Made by a program: the position numbers and the translations under genes. A stretch of DNA of 64,000 nucleotides. Origin: Moorena producens 3L (GTDB taxonomy: Bacteria; Cyanobacteriota; Cyanobacteriia; Cyanobacteriales; Coleofasciculaceae). Positions 17,362 to 25,810 of this stretch are shown one piece after another. How positions within the stretch are numbered: position 1 is the stretch's first letter; the number at the start of each line of letters is the position of its first letter. A model generated the notes under the pieces. The model was not told the origin of the DNA and made no database searches. It was given only the letters and a program-made list of their open reading frames with translations. The DNA lies in contig NZ_GL890907.1 of NCBI RefSeq assembly GCF_000211815.1, positions 12,442 to 76,441 on the forward strand, read 5' to 3'.

Positions 17362-17754
17362 ATGACGACTACTGATTTTCTCGGAGTGGGATGGAATTTC
17401 CCCGTAGTACTCGACGAAAATAAACAAATCGAAATGGCCCAATATGAGGATAGTGTCCGCCAGTCGATTTGGATGATTCTGAGTACTTCTCCAGGAGAAC
17501 GACTGATGCGCCCGGATTTTGGCTGCGGTATTCATGATTTAGTATTTGCCAGCAACAGCGCTGGGACAGCTGGACAATTAACAGTGGAGGTACGCCGAGC
17601 CTTGACCCAGTGGGAACCGCGCATTGAAGTTCTAGATGTAGGTGTCTACCCGGATGAGACCCAATTTAATCGTCTCCTGATAGAAATTAACTACCAAGTG
17701 CGCCGTACTAATAATCGCTTTAATTTAGTTTATCCATTCTATTTAGATTATTAA
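17362..17754 (+). CDS. gp25-family baseplate wedge protein
   Basis: A 130-aa protein with the gp25 signature: VRQSIWMILSTSPGERLMRPDFGCGIHDLVF, then ALTQWEPRIEVLDV and LLIEINYQVRRTNNRFNLVYPFYL. It nucleates sheath assembly at the baseplate. The start ATG lies 15 bp after the PAAR gene, with AAGGAGAT in the gap. It is full length and intact. Confidence 0.95.
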   Translation: MTTTDFLGVGWNFPVVLDENKQIEMAQYEDSVRQSIWMILSTSPGERLMRPDFGCGIHDLVFASNSAGTAGQLTVEVRRALTQWEPRIEVLDVGVYPDETQFNRLLIEINYQVRRTNNRFNLVYPFYLDY

Positions 17755-18223
17755 TTTGGAGTGTGGGGTGTGGGGTGTAGGGTGTGGGGTGTGGGGTGTG
17801 GGGTGTGGGGTGTGGGGTGTGGGGTGTGCCACAGAATGCGATCGCATTCAAATTAATCACTCGGTTAATCTTCGGGTGGGCAGTGCCACAAAACGCGATC
17901 GCATTCAAATTAATCAGTCTCAAGCACTGCCCACCCTACATCTAGATCAACTTGTGATTAATCAAATGGTGGGGTGTGCCACAGAATGCGATCGCAACCA
18001 AATTAATCTTCGGGTGGGCAGTGCCACAAAACGCGATCGCATTCAAATTAATGCCATGATGCACTGCCCACCCTACATCTGTTCCCTAGGTGGGCAGTGC
18101 CAACAAATGCGATCGCAATCAAATTAATGCCATGATGCACTGCCCACCCTACATCTACTGTTCCCTGTTCCCTGTTCCCTGTTCCCTACTCCCTACTCCC
18201 TACTCCCTACTCCCTAATTTCTT
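17755..18223. repeat. STRR array plus five GTGCCACA/HIP1 repeats
   Basis: GGTGTGG heptamers (17757-17826) are followed by five related units of about 70-90 bp that each carry GTGCCACAxAAxGCGATCGC and AAATTAAT. Some are paired into palindromes closing with GCACTGCCCACCCTACAT. CCCTGTT/CCCTACT heptamers (18160-18215) end just before the next start codon. No gene is visible. Confidence 0.8.
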
Positions 18224-21200
18224 ATGCAAGCTCCAAAGATTGATCAACGTAGCTATGAAGACATCGTTACCTATACGGAGGCGTGCGCTAAGGCGTTCAC
18301 AGACTGGCGTCCTTTGGCAGATAACAAGCCGGATGGTGGTCGGTCACTAATTCGTATTTTTGGTCATCTGGCAACGATTGTCAGCGATCGCATCAATCAA
18401 GTCCCGGATAAAAACTTCCTCGCCTTTCTGGATTTGATTGGCACTAGCATTGGACCACCTAGACCAGCGCGAGTACCCTTGACCTTTTATTTGGCAACTG
18501 GTAGCACAGAAGCCTTGGTTCCTGCTCAGACGGAGGTGGCAGCACCGCCCACAGAAGGAGAGGAAGAAGAGGTCATTTTCGAGACCGAGCGTGATTTAGC
18601 CTTGACCAATGTGCAGCTGCAAGCAGTGTTTGTGCGGGAACCAGAACAAGACCGCTATAGCGATCGCACTCAGCAAGCAACGGGTCAAGAAGATGCTGCT
18701 TTTCTAACCTTTGCAGGGGATCAGCCCATCGAACATTCCCTCTATTTGGCTTGTGACGAGCTGCTCACCTTACCTGAATCGAAAACTCTCACCCTAACCA
18801 TTGACTCTCCTAATGCAGTTGGGTTAGCAGCAGTACCAATCACTTGGTCTTACTGGAATGGTGAGGTTTGGAAACCAATACTAGGAATTATTGAGGGCTT
18901 AGAGGTTGAAATTGGCTATGGTGAAGTTATCGTCCAACCTGGAAAGGCGATAGATTACCAAGGTCGAGAGATTAATCTCCTTGAAAAATATGACCTTGAC
19001 CTGAGCAGCAACACCAATCAAACTAGGCTAGTAGTAATTTCCTACAGTGACTCAGAACCAGTGGTGGAACTGATTGCTGAGACCGATACTAGCAAACCAG
19101 CGAATAGTCATATCCGTTTGGCCCGTCTAGACATTGACGACCAGAACCAAATTAGCAAGTCCTTCCCAAGCTTGACTAATTCAGGTGACAGTGAGTGGGA
19201 AGTGTCCATTGAGAATCTGCCAGTCCCCAGTCAGGAGAGTATTAATGGGATCAATGCTGCCTGGCTTAAAGCTCAGCTTACCAATACTCCTTTACCTCCA
19301 CCTCAGTTATTGCCACAGATCAATCACATTAGTGCCAGTGTGCAGATTAATGGCAGTGATGTAGCACCAGAGTTGTGCTTTTTCGATACCGATGAACTGG
19401 ATCTGAGCAAAGATTTCTATCCCTTTGGTGAGGAACCTGGTTTCAACGATACCTTTTATCTGGCTAGTCAGGAGGTTTTATCCAAACCTGGAGCTGAAGT
19501 TACCGTTGATTTGGTTTTAAGTAGTGATGCTCCACCGGTTAATACCACTGGGGGTGTGGAAGTCCGCTGGGAAGTCTGGAATGGTAGTACTTGGGAGATA
19601 GTTAAACATAATAGTTCTGGTCTGTCTGCTGCCAACTTCACGATTGGCGGTGCATTTACTTTCACCCTCCCTGACCAGATGGGACCCCAGCCAGTAAATG
19701 GGGAAAGTAATTATTGGCTTCGTGCTCGGATTATCACGGGTAATTATGGTACTGAGGAAGCTACCGCAGAAGAAACCAGTACCACACTCCAGCCATCTCG
19801 TGCCATTAGCACCACACTCACTCAAGCTGTCAGCAGTGGAGCCAATACCCTACAGGTCAGTAGCGCTAGTGGCTTTCAAGATAATGACTCTATTCTGATT
19901 GGGGCAGACACTAGTCAACCGGAATATGCGCAAATTAGTAGTATTAGCTCTAATACCCTAACTCTGACCAATACTATCTATTCCGACCATGCCAGTGGAG
20001 CAACGGTGGAACTTTTTGAACAAGAGGTCAGCAGTGGTATCAACACCATCAAGGTAGATAGTGTCAGAGGTTTTTTGCCTAGCGATCGCATTCGGATTGA
20101 TCCAGGTACTGACAAGCAGGAAGACTTGGAGATTGCTAGTATCAATTTCAACGAGAATACCCTCACCCTGACGAGCAACCTCACTCAATCTCATCCAGTG
20201 GAAACGAGTGTGGTACTCCTACCAGCCTCAGCTTTAGCTCCACCAGTGCTAAAATCCCTCACCCTAAGCTATAGCTACAACTCAGGTGATTCCCCTCTCT
20301 CAGCTTGCTTGACCTACAATGATTTCACTTATGTAGATTGCACCACTCAAGCTAACCAAGATGGCTCCCCCTTTGAGGCTTTTACTCCCACTCAAGACCT
20401 GAGACCCACCCTTTACCTAGGCTTTGACGCCCCCTTCGCCAACCGCTCCACCACTATCTATGCCCAGGTAGAACCCCCAGCACCAGGGGAATTGGCCACA
20501 AGTCCTACCATAACTCAGCCAGCAGTGGTAGTAGGAGAATATTCCAGCCCTGAATATACCAGTCCTGACCGTTGGATGCGTTTAGGCGTGGAAGCTGATG
20601 AAACCGCTGCCATGAGTCAACCGGGTTTAGTCCAGTTTATTGGACCAACTGACTTGACAAAGCAATCAGAATTTGGTAAAGAATTATATTGGCTGCGAAT
20701 TCGCTGGCAAGGGGGTGATTTTAGAGTGCCACCCCGACTACGGCGGTTGCTGCTGAATACAACTTGGGCAACCCAGGCAACCACCATTGAGAATGAAATC
20801 CTTGGTTCGAGTAATGGGAATCCCAATCAGACCTTCTCCACCCTCCAATTTCCTGTGTTAGACGGTCAACAACTAGAGGTCCAGGAAGAGGAAGAAACGG
20901 ATCTACAAGAGGAGGTGTGGTTAGTTTGGCAAGAAGTATCAGATTTCTATGGTTCCGGACCGGAAGACCGTCACTATGTTCTCAATCACCTGACGGGAGA
21001 AGTAAGCTTTGGCAACAACCAACAGGGAAGGATACCACCCCTAGGTAGCAACAATATCCGTATGGTTTACTACCGCACTGGTGGTGGTAAACAGGGTAAT
21101 AAAGCAGCTGAGACTATCACCGAACTCAAGACCACAGTGCCTTATGTAGATAGTGTCACTAACCTAGAAGCTGCTAGTGGTGGAGCCGATCAGGAGTCTC

Positions 21201-22174
21201 TAGAGTGGGTGAAGGAACAAGGGCCGAAGACATTGCGCCATCGGTACAAAGCTGTAACTGCCGAAGACATTGAGGATTTGGTCTACCAAGCATCTACCGA
21301 TGTAGCTAGGGCATGGGCAATTACTCCTGAATTTAACCCAAAAGACTTACAGTGGTTGCCAAACTACTACCTGCCGTTGGAGCAATCAGGGACGATCACG
21401 GTCAGTTTATGGTCCCAGGGTAATAATCCCCCAACCAGCTATCAGCTACAGGTCAAGATTAATGGTCCAGGACAGACCATAGCCTATGAGGAAAAAATCT
21501 TTACCGAGGAAGCTAGCGGACGCGAACTGAGTTACCCAGTCACACCCAGCCAATTCAGTCTTGGAAGCGAATGGTACGTGACTATGGTCAACTTGGGCGA
21601 TGTTAACGTTAGCGGTGATGTCACCATCGAGTACCCTGATGGTTCTCTGACAGGAAATTTCAACCTACCCCCCAAGACCACAAGTGACCATGCTGACAAT
21701 AGCCCTTATCTAGACAGAGACGATGTCGGTCAAGTGGAACTGATTATTCTACCGGATTCTTCAGCACGGCAACCTACTCCCAGTCTTGGTTTGCTCGACT
21801 TAGTAGAAGAATACATCCTGGCTCGCTGTGCCCCCACCCTAGACCTGCGAGTGACGGGACCCTATTGGGTAGAAGTTACAGTCACAGCTGAGGTTGTACC
21901 CCTCTCCTTAGACCTTGCCGAAGAAGTTGTAATTGGGGTCAACGATGCCCTGAACCACTTTTTACATCCCCTGACTGGTGGCGTGGATGGTCAAGGCTGG
22001 CCTTTTGGTCGTCAACCCCATAAATCAGACCTGTATCGGTTAATCGAATCCGTCCCAGGTGTGAATTATGTTAACTATCTCTCCATTGACCTAGGCGAGA
22101 TACCTGAGGAACAAAGCAACCGATTCCTAATCTATTCCGGTGAACATCAGATTAGTTTGGGTCAGTCTTATTGA
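18224..22174 (+). CDS. Large baseplate protein 1 (gp6/baseplate J-like, Afp11-type)
   Basis: A 1316-aa baseplate assembly protein. The N-terminus (MQAPKIDQRSYEDIVTYTEA...LIRIFGHLATIVSDRINQVPDKNFLAFLDLIG) is the eCIS J-like family. The middle carries two beta-rich repeats (LTQAVSSGANTLQVSSASGFQ..., EVSSGINTIKVDSVRGF..., about 525-665). The C-terminal third has the classical baseplate region (GGKQGNKAAETITELKT..., GGADQESLEWVKEQGPKTLRHRYKAVTAEDIEDLV, and LDLRVTGPYWVEVTVTAEVVP). It builds the wedge ring around the hub. ATG 18224 lies directly after a heptamer array and has no strong Shine-Dalgarno. Confidence 0.92.
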   Translation: MQAPKIDQRSYEDIVTYTEACAKAFTDWRPLADNKPDGGRSLIRIFGHLATIVSDRINQVPDKNFLAFLDLIGTSIGPPRPARVPLTFYLATGSTEALVPAQTEVAAPPTEGEEEEVIFETERDLALTNVQLQAVFVREPEQDRYSDRTQQATGQEDAAFLTFAGDQPIEHSLYLACDELLTLPESKTLTLTIDSPNAVGLAAVPITWSYWNGEVWKPILGIIEGLEVEIGYGEVIVQPGKAIDYQGREINLLEKYDLDLSSNTNQTRLVVISYSDSEPVVELIAETDTSKPANSHIRLARLDIDDQNQISKSFPSLTNSGDSEWEVSIENLPVPSQESINGINAAWLKAQLTNTPLPPPQLLPQINHISASVQINGSDVAPELCFFDTDELDLSKDFYPFGEEPGFNDTFYLASQEVLSKPGAEVTVDLVLSSDAPPVNTTGGVEVRWEVWNGSTWEIVKHNSSGLSAANFTIGGAFTFTLPDQMGPQPVNGESNYWLRARIITGNYGTEEATAEETSTTLQPSRAISTTLTQAVSSGANTLQVSSASGFQDNDSILIGADTSQPEYAQISSISSNTLTLTNTIYSDHASGATVELFEQEVSSGINTIKVDSVRGFLPSDRIRIDPGTDKQEDLEIASINFNENTLTLTSNLTQSHPVETSVVLLPASALAPPVLKSLTLSYSYNSGDSPLSACLTYNDFTYVDCTTQANQDGSPFEAFTPTQDLRPTLYLGFDAPFANRSTTIYAQVEPPAPGELATSPTITQPAVVVGEYSSPEYTSPDRWMRLGVEADETAAMSQPGLVQFIGPTDLTKQSEFGKELYWLRIRWQGGDFRVPPRLRRLLLNTTWATQATTIENEILGSSNGNPNQTFSTLQFPVLDGQQLEVQEEEETDLQEEVWLVWQEVSDFYGSGPEDRHYVLNHLTGEVSFGNNQQGRIPPLGSNNIRMVYYRTGGGKQGNKAAETITELKTTVPYVDSVTNLEAASGGADQESLEWVKEQGPKTLRHRYKAVTAEDIEDLVYQASTDVARAWAITPEFNPKDLQWLPNYYLPLEQSGTITVSLWSQGNNPPTSYQLQVKINGPGQTIAYEEKIFTEEASGRELSYPVTPSQFSLGSEWYVTMVNLGDVNVSGDVTIEYPDGSLTGNFNLPPKTTSDHADNSPYLDRDDVGQVELIILPDSSARQPTPSLGLLDLVEEYILARCAPTLDLRVTGPYWVEVTVTAEVVPLSLDLAEEVVIGVNDALNHFLHPLTGGVDGQGWPFGRQPHKSDLYRLIESVPGVNYVNYLSIDLGEIPEEQSNRFLIYSGEHQISLGQSY

Positions 22175-22737
22175 ATTAAGAATGTATAATTAAGAATTAA
22201 TAATGTAGAATTAAGAATGTAGAATTAAGAATTAATAATGTATAATTAAGAATTAAGAATGTAGAATTAAGAATTAAGAATGTAGAATTAAGAATGTAGA
22301 ATTAAGAATGGTGAAGTTAGAAGTTAAAATGGTGAAGTTAGAAGTTAAAATGGTGAAGTTAGAAGTTAAAATGGTGAAGTTAGAAGTTAAAATGGTGAAG
22401 TTAGAAGTTAGAATTCACCATTCACCATTCACCATTCACCATTCACCATTCTGCCTTGTGCCTTGTGCCTTGTGCCTTGTGCCTTGTGCCTTGTGCCTTG
22501 TGCCTTGTGCCTTCTGCCTTCTGCCTTCTGCCTTCTGCCTTCTGCCTTGTGCCTTGTGCCTTCTGCCTTCACCATTCTAACTTCTAAATTCTGCCTTCAC
22601 CATTCACCATTCTGCCTTCACCATTCTGCCTTCACCATTCTGCCTTCACCATTATAAATTCTACATTCTAAATTCTAAATTATAAATTATAAATTCTACA
22701 TTCTACATTCTAAATTCTCACAACCAACTAATGACAA
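22175..22737. repeat. 563-bp repeat-only spacer
   Basis: Four tandem families in a row: ATTAAGAATGTAGA units (22177-22306), five copies of a 21-bp ATGGTGAAGTTAGAAGTTAA unit (22308-22411), CACCATT heptamers (22415-22450), then TTGTGCC/TTCTGCC heptamers with more CACCATT (22451-22650) and AATTCTA runs. Open frames through it are artefacts of 21- and 7-bp periods. Confidence 0.9.
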
Positions 22738-24822
22738 ATGCCACTACCACTACCTAACCTAGATGACCGTACTTATGCTGACCTTTTGGAAGAGGCTATT
22801 TCTCTAATACCGAAAGAGTATCCTGATTGGACTGACCACAATCCTACTGACCCTGGCATCATCTTGATCGAGATGTTGGCTTGGTTGACGGAGATGGTGA
22901 TTTACCGGACTAATCAGATTCCAGATGAAAACCAAAAAATGTTTCTGAAGCTGCTTAATGGTTCCCAGTGGCAGCTGGAAGGGGATTTGGAGACAGCAGT
23001 GCAGCAAACCATTGTGGATTTGCGGCAACGCTACCGGGCAGTCAGTAGTGAGGACTTTGAACAACTGGTACTACAAGACTGGCAGGAAACACCAACCGCT
23101 AAGGCTCTTGGTCCTTTTGGGGTAGTCGCTAGGGCTAAATGCATTTCTCAGCAGAATCTGGCTTTGAGTGAACCAACTGCCAGAGAAGAACCAGCCCCAG
23201 GAAACATTAGCTTGCTGGTGGTTCCTCAAACGTTGGCTGATAACTACAGTTTGCTCTCCTTTGATGGCCAGGATGATTATCTGGAAATCCCTCACTCAGA
23301 CCAACTCAATTTTGCTAACGATCACGATTTTGCTATTGAACTTTGGGTAAGACCTGAAAAAGTACAATCTAGAACCCAAGAAACCCATAATAGTATCCTA
23401 GAAAAAGGTAGTGGTTCTGGGGGTTTTCCTTATGGGATTAGATATGAAAACCAATCGGGTAAATTACAGGTAACTAGAAGTGATGGTACTAACTTTGCTA
23501 CCATTAGTTCTACCAAAGCGATTAATGATGACAACTTTCATCACGTTGCTTTTGTAAAAGATAGTTCAACACTGTACTTATATCTTGATGGAGAATTAGA
23601 AGGCTTTACTGAAGATATCACTTCAGATAATACAATTAATAATTCATCCCTTTATCTTGGCTGTCGAGGTAACCAAAGCAATTATTTCCAAGGCATAATT
23701 ACTCAATTGCGGATTTGGGAGGGAGTCCGCTTGCAGGCAGACATTAAACAGGAGATGAATGACTTTCTTAAAGGTACAGAAAAGGGATTAGTTGGTTGCT
23801 GGGATTTGGGTGAAGGCTCTGGTAGCATTGCTAAGGATAAGACTGCTAACCAAAATCATGGAACTATCCAAGGAGCCAGTTGGTATCAACCCAATATCAC
23901 TGCTTCACTGTTGCAAGGCTTATGGTCTTTCTTGGATGAACGGCGGTTGCTGACTGTACGCCATCACGTAGTTACCCCAGACTACCTACCCTTGCGAGTT
24001 TGGGCGCGACTCTATCTAGTGGCGGGGGGCAATGCCCAGCAGGTTCAAGACCAGGCAAACCAGGAAGCACAAGCTTTCTTCCACCCAGTTAATTCCCAGT
24101 CTTATTGGGATGGTCAGGGTTGGCCTTTTGGTAGGAGTATTTACGTTTCGGAGCTATATCAATTACTGGATCGCATCCCTGGAGTGGACTATGTCGAGGA
24201 TGTCATGGTTCATACTCATGAGCTAACCACTACTGTTTTAACTCAGGCAAGCTCAAGATCCCAGACTCAGATTACGGTTCAAGACACCACCGGTTTTAAC
24301 CTAGGGGATACTATTCAACTAGACCCCAGCAGTAGTGATCAGGAATACTATACTATTAGTAGTATTGAGGAAGGACTAAAACAATTGACCTTGTCTTCAG
24401 GTTTAAATAAAGCTTATGGACTAGGTACCATGGTTTTCCGTCCCCTTAGTTTTGAGATTACCGAAGTTATCTCCAACCTTGAGTTCAAGGTGAATCAAGT
24501 AACGGGATTGGCAGCGGGGGATACGGTTGGGATCATTCCTACTAATAGCAATCCAGAAAATCGAGAAATTGACACTGTTGATTTTTCCAGCAATAAAATT
24601 ACCCTCAAACAAGCTCTCAGCCAAGCTCCAACCACAGGTACAAAGGTGGTTCAGTTAGGAACCTGGCGGGAGGAACGCAGTAAACCGAAAGACACCTACC
24701 AGTTTATCGAAAAAGAGCTGATCAGAGTTAAGCTTAAAAACTATGAGTTAGTAGACTTTAACGTAAAGTTGAATTTAGTAATCATGGAATACATAGGGGA
24801 GCAATGGCAATTAACTAGCTAG
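22738..24822 (+). CDS. Large baseplate protein 2 with LamG-like insert (Afp12-type)
   Basis: A 694-aa protein. The N-terminus (MPLPLPNLDDRTYADLLEEAISLIPKEYPDWTDHNPTDPGIILIEMLAWLTEMVIYRTNQIPDEN) is the second eCIS baseplate family. About residues 172-385 are a LamG/concanavalin-like domain (FDGQDDYLEIPHSDQLNF, FAIELWVRP, LYLYLDGELEG, VGCWDLGEGSGSIAKDKTANQNHG). The baseplate sequence resumes with RRLLTVRHHVVTPDYLPLRVWARL and GQGWPFGRSIYVSELY. A beta-rich module like those in baseplate protein 1 (VLTQASSRSQTQITVQDTTGF) follows. The insert could bind glycans or decorate the baseplate (inference). Confidence 0.9.
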   Translation: MPLPLPNLDDRTYADLLEEAISLIPKEYPDWTDHNPTDPGIILIEMLAWLTEMVIYRTNQIPDENQKMFLKLLNGSQWQLEGDLETAVQQTIVDLRQRYRAVSSEDFEQLVLQDWQETPTAKALGPFGVVARAKCISQQNLALSEPTAREEPAPGNISLLVVPQTLADNYSLLSFDGQDDYLEIPHSDQLNFANDHDFAIELWVRPEKVQSRTQETHNSILEKGSGSGGFPYGIRYENQSGKLQVTRSDGTNFATISSTKAINDDNFHHVAFVKDSSTLYLYLDGELEGFTEDITSDNTINNSSLYLGCRGNQSNYFQGIITQLRIWEGVRLQADIKQEMNDFLKGTEKGLVGCWDLGEGSGSIAKDKTANQNHGTIQGASWYQPNITASLLQGLWSFLDERRLLTVRHHVVTPDYLPLRVWARLYLVAGGNAQQVQDQANQEAQAFFHPVNSQSYWDGQGWPFGRSIYVSELYQLLDRIPGVDYVEDVMVHTHELTTTVLTQASSRSQTQITVQDTTGFNLGDTIQLDPSSSDQEYYTISSIEEGLKQLTLSSGLNKAYGLGTMVFRPLSFEITEVISNLEFKVNQVTGLAAGDTVGIIPTNSNPENREIDTVDFSSNKITLKQALSQAPTTGTKVVQLGTWREERSKPKDTYQFIEKELIRVKLKNYELVDFNVKLNLVIMEYIGEQWQLTS

Positions 24823-25140
24823 TAAGGGAACAGGGAATCGGGAATCGGGAATCGGGAATCGGGAATCGGGAGTAGGGAGTAGGGAACAGTGAGTGGAATC
24901 GTAGTAGGGTGGGCATTGCTCTCGGAAGCTCTTTGATCAGTTCCCGGATCAATTAAATGGGCAATGCCCACCGATGCCCTCAAGGAACTCCCAGGATGGA
25001 ATAGGGAATCGGGAACAGGCAAGTGATCTCCCCATCTCCCCATCTCCCCATCTCCCCATCTCCCCACTATTCCCTATTCCCTATTCCCTATTCCCTTTTT
25101 CAACAATTCGTGTGTTTAAAACCTAGATACAAACGCGCTT
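24823..25140. repeat. STRR arrays flanking a family B MITE
   Basis: GGGAATC units (24832-24870) come first, then a palindromic GTAGGGTGGGCATTGC...GGCAATGCCCACC element (24905-24982), then CCCCATCT units (25028-25068) and CCCTATT units (25070-25095). No gene. Confidence 0.85.
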
Positions 25141-25794
25141 ATGTCCAACAACCCAAGTAGCTATCTAAACTATCTACCAGCTAACTTTCAGGAAGACCCT
25201 TTTGTTGGTCGGTTCCTGCTAGCGTTGGAGCGGGTAATGAGTGGCTTTTTACCCAGGGATACTGATGATCCGAATCCTGAGCAGTTGGCTCTAGAAGAGT
25301 ACATTGACCGTATCCCTACTTACTTCAATCCCTATAATCATCCTGATTTACCAGTAGAGTCAGAGATAGCACCAACTGAGTTTATACCTTGGCTGGCCAG
25401 TTGGGTGGCTTTAAGTTTGCGAGATGATTGGAGTGAGGAGACTAAACGCCGATTTATCAGCAATATTGTGCCTCTCTATCGCCAACGAGGGACTAAGGCG
25501 GGAGTGAAGCAAATGCTAGAACTTTACACTCAAGAAGAGGTCAAAATCTACGAATTTGAACAACCTGCTCATTACTTCCAGGTGACAATCACCTTGAACG
25601 AGCGAGACCCTAAACTGCTGCAACGTCAGGAAGAGATTGCTAAGGCAATTGTGAATCAGGAGAAACCAGCTCACACCTTTTATGCTTTGCGGGTGTTAAT
25701 ACCCGGTATGCAAATTATTAATCAGCCCACTGAAAGTAAACCAGGCATCATCGTTGGGGAGACTACACTATTGGGCACCACAACGATATCGTAA
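25141..25794 (+). CDS. Tail protein I (P2 gpI-like) baseplate component
   Basis: A 217-aa protein: YLNYLPANFQEDPFVGRFLLALERVMSGFL, IDRIPTYFNPYNHP, FIPWLASWVALSLRDDWSEETKRRFISNIVPLYRQRGTKAGVKQMLELYTQEEVKIYEFEQPAHYFQVTI. This is the tail-protein-I family that links fibres to the baseplate in P2 and in eCIS. It sits 16 bp before the fibre gene, so the two are probably co-translated. Confidence 0.93.
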   Translation: MSNNPSSYLNYLPANFQEDPFVGRFLLALERVMSGFLPRDTDDPNPEQLALEEYIDRIPTYFNPYNHPDLPVESEIAPTEFIPWLASWVALSLRDDWSEETKRRFISNIVPLYRQRGTKAGVKQMLELYTQEEVKIYEFEQPAHYFQVTITLNERDPKLLQRQEEIAKAIVNQEKPAHTFYALRVLIPGMQIINQPTESKPGIIVGETTLLGTTTIS

Positions 25795-25810
25795 CTAAGG
25801 GAGAATTAAA

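Noticed and set aside
22308..22657. Open frames encoding MVKLEVK or PCALCLV repeats
   Set aside because: They are translations of 21-bp and 7-bp tandem repeats without codon bias or ribosome sites.
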